Origin: Agroathelia rolfsii
Taxonomy: Eukaryota > Basidiomycota > Agaricomycetes > Amylocorticiales > Amylocorticiaceae
Length of the DNA: 64,000 nucleotides
Direction of reading: 5' to 3'
Assembly: GCA_018343915.1 (NCBI GenBank)
Contig: JABRWF010000008.1
Span: 3,224,001 to 3,288,000 of the forward strand
Under the pieces are notes generated by a model. That model was not told the DNA's origin. It saw only the letters and a list, made by a program, of their open reading frames with translations, and did no database searches. Shown here one piece after another: positions 23,809 through 36,500 of this stretch. Every line of letters begins with the position of its first letter. The stretch's first letter is position 1. Made by a program: the position numbers and the translations under genes.

Positions 23809-25450
23809 ATGCCAAGTCCACAACGGCTTCTCGCCGCCTCCTGCGTTCTGGCCCAAATCGCCCTAGCGGCACACGCCCAGGCGCAGCACATCCATCAGCC
23901 TCTCCACGCCGCTCTTCACCATCGTGACCTCATCTCCCTCCCTGACAGCAGCCAAAAGACCACTGCTGGCGGTGCCGGCGCAGAAACCACCCCCGCCACC
24001 ACTGCCGCCACCACAGCCAATACCGCTGCGACCAATACGCAGACGACGAACGCCGATACAACACACACCACGGCCACACAGGCGACTGACACACAGACGA
24101 CAACCTCCTCGCCAACAACGCAACAGACCACAGCGCACACCACTTCGACGCCCACCGGTCAGCAGTCGACGGCAAACACCAACACAAACACCAACACCAA
24201 CACCAACACCTCACCCGCGGCGACCACGCCTAATACCAGCCAGACGAACAATAACCAGCAGACCTCCTCACCAACGGGGCAGACAGACAAGACCGGGAGC
24301 AACAATAATAACAATGCCTCCCCGACCCCCGCTGCGCCGATCACGACCCAAGCGGTCACCACCAACGCCGACGGACAGACGCAAACAATCATCACCGTCA
24401 TCACGCCTACCGCATCCGCAGCGTCATCTGCCGCCTCGTCCAGTTCGACTGGGTCCGGCTCAGGCGGCGGCTCCAGTGGCCTCAGCGGTGGATCTATTGC
24501 CGGCATGGTTATCGCCGGTATCGTAGGTGTCTCTGGCATCGTCGGCTTCCTTGTCTGGAAGCTCAAGCGAAAGCGCTTCAGCGACTTTGACGACAGTATG
24601 TTTTCTTTCTTTCACTGCCATTTTCTCTTTCTCTCTTGTTGCTGTGAACCTTGGAGCAAAGCCAGGGACCAGGGCGCGGCCGTTGCTGCCCGCAACGAGA
24701 CCATCTGTGCGCGCGTCATGCTTCTTTCTTCCATCCGATCACGTGATATGCCACTCCGTTTCCCCCGTCGGCTTCTCGTTTATTTTATTTTATTTTTAAA
24801 AAATAATTATACAATTATTGACAACATTAATCCGCGTTTCAGACGAAGCCATCAAATGGCCTGATCTCAACGGCCACGGCCAGGCCAACGACGACATCCT
24901 CCCCGTCGCGCGCGACAAGTCCACCTTTGGCGGCAGCAGTGCCCCAGGCAGCACCGCACACACCAATGACAGTGAATTTGTCGTCGGCGGCGGCGCCGCG
25001 CGCATGGACGGCTACGCACCGAGCATCGCCGCGTCCACGCCGGATGTGCACGACCCCTACGCGGTTCCGCCATTGCCGCATATGAACCCGGGCCAGCCGG
25101 CGGCATACCACGACGACCCGTACGCGCCAGGCGGGTACGACCCTTATCGCGGGCCCGTGCCCGGAACGCTCGACGATGACGCCGCGAGTGTGCATCACCC
25201 CGAGGCGTATCAGATGACGCAGATCCGCGCGCGCAGCCCCGCCCCGGGTGGTATGATGGCCCCACCGTACCCTGGTGGTGGGCCCCCGTCGGGGATGCCG
25301 GCGCGTGTGGCGTCGCCCGGGCCGGGGCAAGTCATGGCGTATGGCGATGCGGTGGGGATGAGGAGTCGTAGTCCCGCGCCGACGTTGGGTGGGTATGGGG
25401 GTGGCAGATCGTCACCTGCGCCTGGGGCGTATTATAACGGCATGCGTTAG
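23809..25450 (+). CDS. Mid2-like single-pass plasma membrane sensor candidate
   Basis: 464 residues from exons 23809-24595 and 24843-25450 (GTATGT...TTTCAG; the frame is kept as DDN-EAIKWP). A signal peptide spans about residues 1-26 (MPSPQRLLAASCVLAQIALA...). An ectodomain of about 200 residues is very rich in Thr, Asn, Gln and Ser, apt for heavy O-mannosylation. A Gly/Ser hinge is followed by one membrane helix at about 230-250 (IAGMVIAGIVGVSGIVGFLVW) and a basic stop-transfer KLKRKR. The cytoplasmic tail of about 200 residues is rich in Pro, Gly, Tyr and Asp with PYAVPPLP and repeated RSPAP motifs. This layout is that of Mid2/Wsc cell wall stress sensors, but there is no cysteine-rich WSC domain and the sequence is too simple to prove homology. 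An alternative is a generic serine/threonine-rich membrane protein. The ATG was chosen because it starts the signal peptide; an in-frame ATG at 23620 would precede it with low-complexity residues. Confidence 0.72.
24178..24212 (+). repeat. AACACC hexanucleotide microsatellite
   Basis: Tandem aacacc/aacaca units inside the ectodomain of the Mid2-like gene, encoding an Asn-Thr repeat. Being six bases long, unit gain or loss would change ectodomain length without frameshift. Confidence 0.8.
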
Positions 25451-27228
25451 TATTGTTGGGGAGGAGACTCTTTTCCTTTCCTTTTCTTCTCTTCTATGAC
25501 ATTGTCAGTAAAGATGTAAGGGATGGAGAGAGGAGAAAGGACCATGGATTCTTTTATTAAATCGAATCTTCTTTCCCCCTTGACCTCTTGCGATCCCCTC
25601 CCTTTTCTTCTCTCCTCTCTTACAACCCCCCAAAGATTCTTGTGTGTGTATATATTTTATCTTATATATCCACGCATTTCTTTTCTCTCGATCCTCCGCA
25701 ATTCTTCCTCGCATCATTTATTACCCTTTCTAGCATTTCCTTTTCATGCTCATTATCATCATCACCCACTTTTTTCATTCCACATATACACATCATTGCT
25801 AGATGAGATATATATAATACGGAACCGAGATCCCCCTCCACACAGAAGGAAATAAAAAAGAGAGAATTATTACCATTACCATTACCATTACTACAGCTCT
25901 TTTTTTTTGTACAAGGAAAGAACTTTTTTTTCTCTTTTTCTTTCCAAGCAAGGCGCCGGGTGTGCCTTGGTTCTTTTCCCTTGTTCTTTTCCGTTCATCC
26001 GCTGTAGTATTCTTTCTCGCTTCTCACTCCTTCTGGTTTGTCGCATAGCAAGTCATTTGTCCCCCAGGGTCCCATCTCGCCTTCCGCTAACCCCAAACTT
26101 CTTTTTTCATTTTTTTTTCTGTTTATTTAATTTTTCTTTCTTTCTTTCTTGTGATTTATATTCATTTTCATTCACTCATTCCAGTTCGATATACACACAA
26201 GTATATATATATCGTCCTTCACGTATATATACAATACATACATGCAATATAACATAGCACAATAAGAGTTGGCATCTCTTCCCAATCACCTACCACCGCC
26301 GACTCTCAGGTGAAATGCATTTGGCACACACACACATACAACACCGACACTGAAATACCCTTTTTCTCTCAGTACATCCAAGCCTCCTCTTACCGTGGGA
26401 ACACATCACAAACCTAGTTACTCTTATACCTTTTTTCCCCCTGCTTCCACTCGACGGGATGCATCGGTGAATAGCTCGTACCGACCACGAGGGTTGTTCT
26501 AGCGTAGCTGAATATACTATTAGTACATAATAAATAAGAAGCGATGCATCGGTATGGGACAATTACCGACACCGCAGTAAAAGTTTGGCACTGGCATCTG
26601 CACAGGTCTAATACTATGATCGCCAAGTGCTCGTTACGATCATGATATCCATGCAGCAGGTTATGTTTCCATTTGGCGTATGTGCATCATGATGGCGGGC
26701 ATCGATTACCGCCCAGTCTAGATTTCGTAAATCCATGAATCAACTTGGGGCAGTAGCCTGCGCTTATAGCTTATCCAACCGCAGCCAGAAAAAAAAAAAT
26801 GGTGTGGCACTGGCATGAGGTGTGGCAACGGATACGGCCACGGTAATGGACGGCCAAAAGTAGCAAACTCGTTTATAAGAAAAAGATCGTTCATTCGTTC
26901 ATTCAGTAGCAGTCGTTACGAGACTAAACTACACAGCACAGTCAATGCACCAGACAAGTGATGGGTACCGTAAAAAAAAAAAGAGAGAAAAGAAAGAAAG
27001 GCAAATGCTTGATTGCAGTATTACTATACTGCAGGAATTACATCTGCCATGATAGTAAAGGGAAGAGACAAGAATTACCACATAGAAGCGAAGAAGAAGA
27101 AAAGGGAGATGCTGGGTAAACGAGAGAACGCTATGACAAAAATGAAAAGTCTTTGGACAGAAAAAGATATTTCCGATTGCTCGTTTGAAATAATCTACTC
27201 ACATAGACACGCGTAAGCACTTTTTTCT
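25451..27228. other. Long convergent intergenic stretch, pyrimidine-rich
   Basis: Lies between the 3' ends of the Mid2-like and VTC4 genes. From 25560 to 26200 the plus strand is strongly T/C-rich with runs of T. A small ATTACC repeat sits at 25869-25891, AT-rich steps (tatatatat) near 26205, and a poly-A tract near 26786. The frames here are products of base bias. No tRNA or known RNA gene is recognised. Confidence 0.5.
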
Positions 27229-30200
27229 TTACTCACTTAGCCTCATGCCAATGTTCACAGCAATCGCAGCCGCAATGACTGCGCACAGCGCCGTCGGCCC
27301 GTACCGGTCATAGTACAACCCCGTCGCCCGATGGTTCCGCAGCGCCCACGCGCGGTAGACAAAAATCGCGGCCGAGTACGCGATCGAAGCGAGTGACGCG
27401 AACGTGAACAAGATCGCTGCCACAAGCCCAGCCCTGTCGGTGGGTGGTATGAAGTTGAGTAACGTAGTGGCGATGGTGCAAATGACGATCGACATATCCA
27501 GCCATCTCTGCATGGAACAATTGTGATCATGAGTTGATACGCATCTGTAGAAGAGGCAAAAAAGAAACGTACAAGGAACGTCCTTTCCGCAGCAAAGTAC
27601 ACCTTGGGCTCGATGCGCACAGGCACAGATATCCGCTTGCCCGCCGGTGCACGGAAATCCCTCACCAGACGCCGGTCATCTACATCATACGACGAGCTGC
27701 GGGGCTCAAGCAGGCCTGTCTCTTCGTCCTCATCTCCCTCCAGATCATCCTCCTCATCTTCGCCGCTCCTTCGAGGCCTGTTTGACCTGTCCTCCGCCAG
27801 ACGATCCAACAGCGTCTTATCGAATGCCGAGCTCGGTGCCATCGGGTCTATCGCCAGCATCGGCCGACGCCCTTTGCTCACATTCGATATAGACGATAGT
27901 CTCCGTTGCTGCAAGTACGGCTTACGCACATTCGACAAATCGTCACCAGCCTCGTCGTCATCATCATCATCATTAGCCACGGCACCACCTTGTTCCTCCC
28001 TTTCCTTGAGTGCCCGCTCGCGAAACGCGATCGCAGCAGCAACCTCCTCCACGGGTAGACCCGTTCGTTTATGCTCATCATGCGCGGGCGCCACATCTCG
28101 CGGCTCGTCTTCCTCGCCTTCAGAAAGCGGCTCGGTGTATATGGCTGTTGTGGGCGACTCGGGTGTATGCTGGCCTGAAGAGGAGTTGGCGGCCCGGTCG
28201 GACGTGCCACGTGAAGAGGACGCGCCAGTGTGCGTAGGGCGCTCGACAGTGACGTAGCCCGTGCTAGGCTTGAGGATGTCGATATCCACTAATGTGTAGA
28301 ATTGTTTATGAGATACTCTAAAAATGAGGGTGAAAGAAGAGCGTACTTTGGGGAAGCCAGAATGGGACGAGATCTACACGATGAGGAAGTAATGTTGCAC
28401 ATCCATGAATGAATTTGCTGTAGGAGAAATGGTTTTTAATTTTAAAATATTAGCACTGTCATAATTTCCTGATGCCCTTCATACCTGAACTTGGGCACTG
28501 CTTCAACTAAATGAGACTGTACGAGATCCATCACCCACTTGGGCGGCGCCTGCCCATACTGCGTCTGCAACTTCACCTCCAGTACGCCATACCTACATAA
28601 CATAACGAAAAGAATAAACGTCAATACCTAGTACCATCCTTTCTTAGTCTAAATAAGATCGTACTTGAATAGTTCACGGTCTTCGGGGGACAATTGATTG
28701 AAAGGATGGTCGATGCCGATATCTGTACGGCGCCAATTGCCTGCACAGCGCTGGCGACCGTCCCAGTCATCCTCACGGACCATGGTCAGCTCAGTATCGA
28801 GCGAGATACGCACGCGCGCATCACCAGGAAGCTGAAAAGCAGTGCGATTATAGAACGTGCGCATTACTTTAGAGAGCACAAGCATAGTCATTAACGAGGA
28901 ATAAACAAGGCAAACATATATGCAACTCACCTGGTTGAAGCTTCCTCGTCAAGACAGCATACTGGACTTCATTCGCTAACTGGATCATTGAGTTAACTTC
29001 CTCTTGTGTCTTCTTGCCTTTGGTAACCAGTGCTTGGAACTCTTCATCGACGGTGTACTCCCCACGCAAAAAGGCATTCACGAGATGCTCTTTAATCGGA
29101 AAACGGGCCTTGACAGACTTTTCACCGGTCCAATCTTCACGGTGAGTCTTGCGCTCAACAAAGATCTGAATAATATCACGTGTCAGTAAAGCAGCGGTGG
29201 GAATGATATATCGTAGATCGCTAACCGTGTTATTGGTCACATCACCGTACCAGCGGAGGCGAATGGCCTCAGCACCTTCTGTTTTTTCGAGACGACCAAG
29301 ATATAGTTCTAGATCTTCGTTGTCGAAGTAGATAGATGTAATGGCTGCAAAAAAAAAAAAAAATCATGCGTCAGTGATAGTTCATGCCTCATCTATAGAG
29401 AAATGGCTGAACCTGCGTCCTCTGGCTCGAACTCTTTATTAGGGTTGAATACTGAAAAAATTATAGTCAGGACACGTTCCTGTTTTGTAGGAACAGCGGC
29501 AGGTTATACCAAGAACAGGTAAATGCTTCATAATGGCGAGTTTCAAGGGCACAAGATTATCGGGGTGTACCCAATACTTGGTTGTCTGCCGCACGAATGC
29601 ACTCTGGTTTCCACCTGCACTGGAGTCGCCTTGAACAGGATGACCCCTGGTGCGTACTAGGTCATATAGTCGAGAAAGCTTGACAATAAGTGCATCCCAG
29701 TTGTATTTGTAGAATGGACGCTTTTCCAGGTAGTCTTTAGTGAATATCGGTTTTAAAGGGCGGCCTGTTTGTTTCTATCGTAATGATGGTTATGACGTCA
29801 GTTCCGGAAGTACTGTATATAGTGATGATAGAATGCGGGTATGAAGGTAGATTGAGAGATGGAAGAAAGAAAAACAGGCGTACGTCATGTTTTTTGAGGA
29901 TTTTCATGAAACCAGTAATGTTGAGTTTGCTGTACAGTGCTAGGTCGTGGACATCAGCAACGAGCACAGCAACCTGCTCTTCCAGAGCAATAAACTTCCC
30001 GTCGAGGGAGCTGAGAGACTCCGCCTCCTCATCTTCGGAATCGCCAAAGTCAGAATCTCTATCATGGTCGTAGCTATCCTGCTGTTGGGATTCGGCTTCG
30101 TTGTGTTCAGTGGCGTACTCGCCATGCTGGGCTGACCCTTCTGCAACAAGCTTCTTGACCGTCTTTTCGGCATCACGAATGCGACGTGAAAGTTCCGCGG

Positions 30201-30577
30201 CCTAGTAGAGAGTATTAATTAAGAGTTGATAAAGGGAAAGCAAATAGATTGAAAATACTGCTGACCTTGGCTGTCTGGAAGTCATGCACTTTGTCGAGTT
30301 GTTGCTCTAGCAGAAGCGTAAACTGGTGCTCGTCTTCATCACCCCAATTATGCGATGTGGTGCGAGCCTGAAATTCATTAGATGGGGCTCTCATAAAGCC
30401 GAGAGAGCTGGCAGGTGCCTGTACCTTGAGCTCCCGCTTGAGGAGGTTGTAGTCTATGTAGTATGGCCGCCATTCGTCATAGAGATCTTTCTGTAATGGT
30501 GATCAGGTATGTGAGCAGGCTGGATAGGTTGCGAGAATCCACCCAAAGCCTACATTAATCTTGCGACCAAATTTCAT
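27229..30577 (-). CDS. VTC4: Vacuolar transporter chaperone 4, polyphosphate polymerase
   Basis: Catalytic subunit of the VTC complex that makes polyphosphate from ATP and moves it into the vacuole. The start MKFGRKIN at 30577 is joined by an intron to [18 protein letters not shown], the N-terminal SPX domain, which continues to [18 protein letters not shown] and KKHD; SPX domains bind inositol pyrophosphates. The triphosphate-tunnel catalytic domain follows with [78 protein letters not shown] and [16 protein letters not shown] long acidic Ser/Asp/Glu-rich linker (about 27660-28270) precedes a DUF202-type membrane domain ([18 protein letters not shown], then three helices, ending IGMRLSE). 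The catalytic tunnel residues point to Vtc4 and not to Vtc2/3. About a dozen exons. Confidence 0.94.
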
Positions 30578-30840
30578 GGCGGAGGACGAGAAGCAAGATG
30601 GGTGGTTGGACGCAGGAGCAGAGGATCAATATATGAAACGCCGCTTAGCTGGAGTTGGCTAATAAGCATGGTTGCATTCCTTTTATTGGTGTTTTGTCGC
30701 TTTTCTTCCACACACGTGTGTCAATACGAAATGACGATTGATCCGAGGCACGTGGATGGCACGTGACATCACGTGACTTCGACAAAGCCGCCCCATCTCG
30801 GGCCGCCTAAGCTTCCTTCGCCAGTCTCCCTCCGACCATC
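30578..30840. promoter_or_regulatory. Divergent promoter of VTC4 with four CACGTG E-boxes
   Basis: The 263 bp between the two start codons hold the palindrome CACGTG at 30713-30718, 30749-30754, 30760-30765 and 30770-30775. The last three start 11 and 10 bp apart, close to one helical turn. An ATTGG (reverse CCAAT) lies at 30684-30688. CACGTG is the core site of Pho4-type bHLH factors, which drive VTC genes in yeast under phosphate starvation, but other bHLH factors (Cbf1, Tye7, SREBP-like) use the same core. The boxes are seen; the factor is inferred. Confidence 0.65.
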
Positions 30841-33264
30841 ATGCCATCCCAGCGTCTCGTACTCGCTTATTATTGCTCAGGGCATGGTAAAGACCTTCAT
30901 CTCATTCTGCATAACTACTTACTCACCAATATCTTACAGGCTATGGTCATGGAACGCGCGTATCGGCGTTTACATCACATCTCCTTCAATAGTGCGTATC
31001 ATCTCGGGTTCAAGTTTAATTGTGCACCGCAACATATTGGGTTGCTCAAACATATATGTATGCAGCGTTCATCCTCGGCCTATTGTGCATATTATTTCTT
31101 CTGCCCCAGAACATATATTCCAGCGCTGCCTCGACCTTGGTGCTAAATATCGCTCTGCCGAAATCGATCCGGTGATTGTCCAACCGCTAGCGTGAGCTCA
31201 TGAACTGAAATTTGACGAAAAGACCCCCGCTCTAATGGATTGCTCACAGGTACTGTGTAGATCGCCAATCCAGTATCCGGGTCTTGAAAGCCTTCCTCGC
31301 CGAAAAGGACGCAAAGTTGGCACAAGAAATCAAATGGCTGCGTTCTGAGAGCGTCGATTGCGTCTTAAGCGATTCTGCATTTCTTGGGTGGTATGTATAT
31401 ATAATACAAGACGTATTGACATCTCAAACAAATGTTCTTAATCATTTCCGCTAGTCTCGCCGCCCATGCTCTACAAGTTCCCTCCGTCTTGGTTACCAAC
31501 TTTACTTTTGACTCTGTTTATAGCTTTCTTTCTACTTCGTTGCTCGACTCCACTAGGTCTAATGGCAGCAACTATCAAGCATACCAAGCTCTTGATGCTC
31601 TTATCTCAGATATTCCCGTCTCTCAGTTACTGCTTGGACCTCTAGTCGACGAGATTGTTCAAGGATATCGCTGTGCTGATCTTTTGTTGTTACTGCCTGG
31701 CTTCATACCTATACCTTCTTTCTCAGATTTTCCATCTTTGCCTGCTCCTCAATGGGTCCGCAATCCGAAAAATAGGTTTACCTCTGCTATCATATCTTAC
31801 CTCAAAAAGTCTCCGCGCAAATGGACTGTGCCTGAATCCATCCCTTATGCTACCGAGTCCGATGATGCTCGACGTAAACGTTCTGTAGTTCGGGCTCCTC
31901 TTCTCGTCCGTCCTACCAACATCAAAGTTTACACTTTTGAAGGTCGCAGCGAATTCTTGTCATCTATCGGTGTTCCATCTGAGTTTCATGATCCTACAAA
32001 AACTAGAATCCTAATCGTCTCCTTTGGTGGACAGGTTTTCAAGAAACCTGTGACGTCATCTGGAGGCCGTACACCGCAAAAATGCAAAACCCTTCAGAAT
32101 GCTTTTCAGAAATGCTCGATTCGGTCAAATAGCTGCGAATACCTTGCTTCTGCTATCTCTTTGCCTCCTGTCTTGTCTGACCCTAGACTTGATATCCCAC
32201 AAGAACCTCCAGCAAGATCGTCTCCCAGAATTGCTACCGATTCTCACATCTGGGTTCCTGGTGCTCCCCCTGCCATCAAGAGAGATAGAGGCCTCAACAG
32301 TCCTCTCACACCCCATTCAATCACGTCTCCTAAGTCGCTCACTGTGCCCAGCTCACCTGCTTTTCCGTCCATCACCAAAGTCGTACCGCCAACACCGCCA
32401 CTGCCGAGCTATAACGACGGATCGAAACGTTGCATCCGCGGTTTGTCCATCTTTTCGCAGAAATCCGAGCTCTTTATGGGCGACTTTACTGACTCCACAG
32501 AGGATGAGGATTTTGCGCAGCCAACGATGCTTCCCGCAGGCTGGATTGGCATCGTCTGTGGCGCATCGAAGGAGCACTGGGAGGAGGTGTCCGAGACCGG
32601 CGAGTATCTTGGCTTGCCAGAAGGGTTTTTCATCGCTCCCCAAGATGTGTATATGCCAGATTTGACTGCCGTGGCAGATGTTTTACTCGGGAAGCTGGTG
32701 CGCGTGAAATACGTCTTCAATGGTAGCCGATGGTAGTACGACTAATACGGTTTAATTTTAATTTTTTTCTTTCTTTTTTTCTTTTTCTTTTTTTTTCTTT
32801 TTTCTTTGCTTTCAGGGATACGGAACATGCGCCGAGTGTGTCGATAGCCAAACGCCGTTTGTTTATGGTCTGTGTTTTCTTTATGCTTTTATTAATTCGT
32901 CCACCCTGATTTAAGCTTACGCTGAATTCAAGTCTCCCGACCTCTTTTCATCGAAGAGCACGGCTTACGGCTTCTTCTTGCCGATGCGGGAGTCGGTGTT
33001 GAGCTCACCAGGCGGGACTACGAGCAAGGCCGTTGGTCTCTTGCCATCGAAGCAGCCTGGTTCAAAGGCAGGCATGCAAAGGAAGCCAAGCGGCAGCAAA
33101 TGATGGAGAAGCAGTTCAAGGCGTCTAGAATCCAAGAGTCAGTGAAAGAAGAGGAAGAGGAAGATAGTGGTGGAGTTGTTGGGCGCATGGCGAGGGCACT
33201 CGCTAGCTGGGTTATGAAGCGCAAGGAAGGGGATTTGGATGCTGAGTTCCCCCCGTTTGCTTGA
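30841..33264 (+). CDS. Glycosyltransferase-like protein related to the N-terminal domain of L-arabinokinase
   Basis: Starts MPSQRLVLAYYCSGHG and is joined by splicing (30886 donor) to YGHGTRVSAFTSHLL, the Gly/His-rich nucleotide-sugar loop of GT-B proteins. After a second intron it reads HPRPIVHIISSAPEHIF and DPVIVQPLAYCVD, then VDCVLSDSAFLG, CLAAHALQVPSVLVTNFTF and later RILIVSFGGQV. A Ser/Pro-rich insert of about 150 residues (32050-32430) is followed by PAGWIGIVCG. The end is built by splicing: GKL-GYGTCAECVDSQTPFVYV, RPLFIEEHGLR, GVGVELTRRDYEQGRW. This order matches the glycosyltransferase-like N-terminus of plant L-arabinokinase, but no kinase domain follows, so it is a stand-alone unit. 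The substrate is unknown. It is divergent from VTC4 and shares its promoter. Confidence 0.8.
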
Positions 33265-33503
33265 ATCAATGGGTTTTGTGACACTATTACAGTATTACTA
33301 TGGACTACCGTATTGCGTATAACATACTCCTATGGCATAATTGTGACTGCATTAATGAGTAAATAATACATCAGCGCTTTTGCAACTCCATGTGCGAGAG
33401 TAAGCAAAGAAAACAAAAGTCGTCAACATGGTATGCAATGTCGTAGTCAATGTCCAGATTGCCTGTCAGCTTCAAAGATCGTTGTACTAGTGCAAAAAAA
33501 CAC

Positions 33504-36500
33504 TCAGTCCAGGGATCTGTTACTCATCAATCTCGTAATTTCTCTGTGCTCCTTAAGCCAGAGTGGGAAGGACGTGCTTTCCTGCTTGCTTTCCCGCATT
33601 TCAATCAGGTAGTTTGCAAACACAATCAGAGTTCCATAGCGGTAGCTATTTCAAACATCGAGGTTAGTATTGCGAATTTAGAACATGTTCAAGTAGGGAA
33701 GGCAGATTGCAAAACACATACAGATAGTTCACACCAATGTTGAGAAGTTTATGATACTTGGCGCTATTCTTCTCGGTTGCGTCTATCTTGAGTTTGTAAC
33801 TAGGGAATAGATCCGATCAATTATATCCGGCTCATTTGGCTTCAGTGTCTGCTTACTCATAAATAGCCTTGCGAATGTTCTGAACGCCTTGCATGCGATC
33901 GATGGCACGATCCGCCAACCGTTTAGCAACTTTGCCATGGGATAGGACACCGACGAGCTGCAGGATCATCTTGTATTCGCCTGCAACGATAGTTAACATT
34001 CACGACTATTAGGTCGCTTGAATGTAAGATTTGCGTACCTTGCAAATATACCTCCTCCTCCGACGGTCCATCCATCGAATCGAAGTTCATCGTCGATTCC
34101 TCATCTTGTGCAAACACATTCTCGTTCTCTTGCCCTCTCCAGTTCATGATAGTGGAGATGAGGCAAGCGCTAATCATTCCTGTCGTCGTCCGTCCTCGGC
34201 CCATCTGGCAGTTGAAGAAGAAGTCTCCCGCCTCCTCAAAGCCTTGGCGTACGCGGGCAAGGAGCTGGGCTAGGGCCCCGGGTAAAGGCGCTTGCTCATC
34301 AGTCTGCAATAAGCAAACATTCCTCAGAATAATGATTTAAACAAAAGTTGCCCAAAGTTTCAACTTACGATAGCTACACGATCATAGTCGATCTGCATGC
34401 GCAATTTGTTAAAAACGCATCATATTGAACTCGAAAGCGGAAATAATAACGAACCCTATACCCCTCCTCGATCATGAGATTATACACATCGCGTGGCGTC
34501 ATAATGTCCTCTTCTGAGACAGTTTCCCATTGTGGAATAATGGAGAACACACCTGGGCGCTCCTCGACTTCATCATGAAGCAGGATACGTCCACCACCAG
34601 CGCGAACTTCGCGAATGACGTCTTGCTTAAAGCTCTTTTCCATGCCCTCGACGACGGCTGTCGTAACCCCTGTTGCCCTATGATGATAGTGAGATAAATA
34701 TGCAAGTGTCGCAGTTCCAGACATGATACACTCACTCTACATTCTCGAGGGGTTTGTCAACTAGGCGCAGGACATGAGGGCGACCGGCGACGTAGATGAC
34801 AGGTTCCTGCAACGAAAAAGTAGCCGGTCAGAGAAAGTGGTCATGAACAACATGGAATAACTCACCTCTCGAAGTGAAGTCCAAAATACAAAATTCTTTC
34901 CACCAGGGCCTGCGTCGACGCGCTGCAAAGCTTTCCTCAAACTGTTTTCTTGTCAGTAGGAGGCGCGTCTCTACTTGTTGTAAATACACTCACCCTGAAA
35001 CAGTAGGCATTCCACTGATAGATATTCAATCACGTTGTAATCAGAGAATAAATCATTTGTCTAACACACCTGCCGCCCACCATCTTACCATCGATCGTAG
35101 GCAAGCCATCAATCTCTTGCACGCCTATCGACGGGGTAGATGGTCCAGAGGTAGATAAAGACAAGGTAAGAGGTACACGTCTGAAATTGGGACACCCTTC
35201 AATGCGTCTTTTGTATTATTTTCAGTCCACTGTGCCACCCTCATTGTATAACCAATGCACTCACTCTGGCAATGACATTTTCTGCAAGTTTGAGAAAAAG
35301 TCGCTCTTCAGGATCGTAGAGGCAGAAAGAACAATGCCTGTTCGACCTGTGACGACAGCCTTGACCTCATCAGGACTGGCACCACCATCTGCGGGTTCAA
35401 ATTTGGCCAAGGGTTGTAGCGCACGGAGGCCATCGTTGAACATCTCCTTTTCAAACGTCTTGAAGACAGGGCGCTTCTTGACGAACAATTCGAACGACTC
35501 GAACGAGCTGACCGTATCAGGCTCTGTGCTTTGTAGATAACTTTGGAAGACGATTAATTCGAAGTAACGACGGAGGTTCTGCAAGCCTGTGATCTCGTGT
35601 CAGGACATTGTTAAAAGTAGCTAAATCGCATCCTCATACCCTTCGCAGTGTACACTCTCTTCTGGTGCTCGTCTGTTGTCTTTTCAGCCTTGACGCGGGC
35701 CTCTTCAATGGAATCTCTAAGGTTGTAGATCTGGGAGCATTGATCGATGGTCTCATCTACGATACTCTTCACCTTATTCCCTTGTTTCATCACTCGTAAC
35801 AGGTCTTCAAAATCATGATTAGCGTCTTAAAATCACGCCCCTTATAAGTCCAAGACTTACTATTAATAACCTGATATGACATCGGCCTCGTCTGAGTCTG
35901 CGAACCATGGCCAACGCTATTTGATTGCGAATCCGCTGGAGCCATCCCAGACGCTCTCGTCCTCGAGGATGACCTTACACGACTACTCTTCAACCACTTC
36001 TGGATCAACAAAAGGAGCACTGAAGCTAGAGTAGAACGCCCACGTCCAAGCTGGCAATTGACCACGATCGGCGTATTGGGTGAGTTCGTGCGGATGACCA
36101 CATCGATTAGGTCGCTCAAATCAGTGTAGTCCGGGGGACTCTCCGCTGTCATAGGCAAGCGGATGTACGAGAGTTCAACCCCGCTCTCGGAATAGCGTCT
36201 ATTTTCCATGACTTCTTTAAGGACGGCGACATTATCGCTATGAACTTCTTCCCAAACTGGAATCACGGAGTCGTCATGAGTTTCTGTATGCAGAAGAAGG
36301 CTGACAACGATGGGGTTAGTAACATAAGACATGCTCTCTAGATATCGTTTCTGTACCTTCCGCCTAGCGAATTGAGTTCGGACAAGACATCGTCCCTCAA
36401 CCGCTCCTCTAGGACCTCAAGACGCGAAGCAGAGATGCCGCCATAATCCTTGATATTCCTCAGAGAAAACCTCTCTCGCCGGAGACAGTACGGAGCGCCA

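Noticed and set aside
23863..24566. Val/Cys/Gly-rich minus-strand frames
   Set aside because: Reverse complement of the Thr/Asn-rich ectodomain of the Mid2-like gene.
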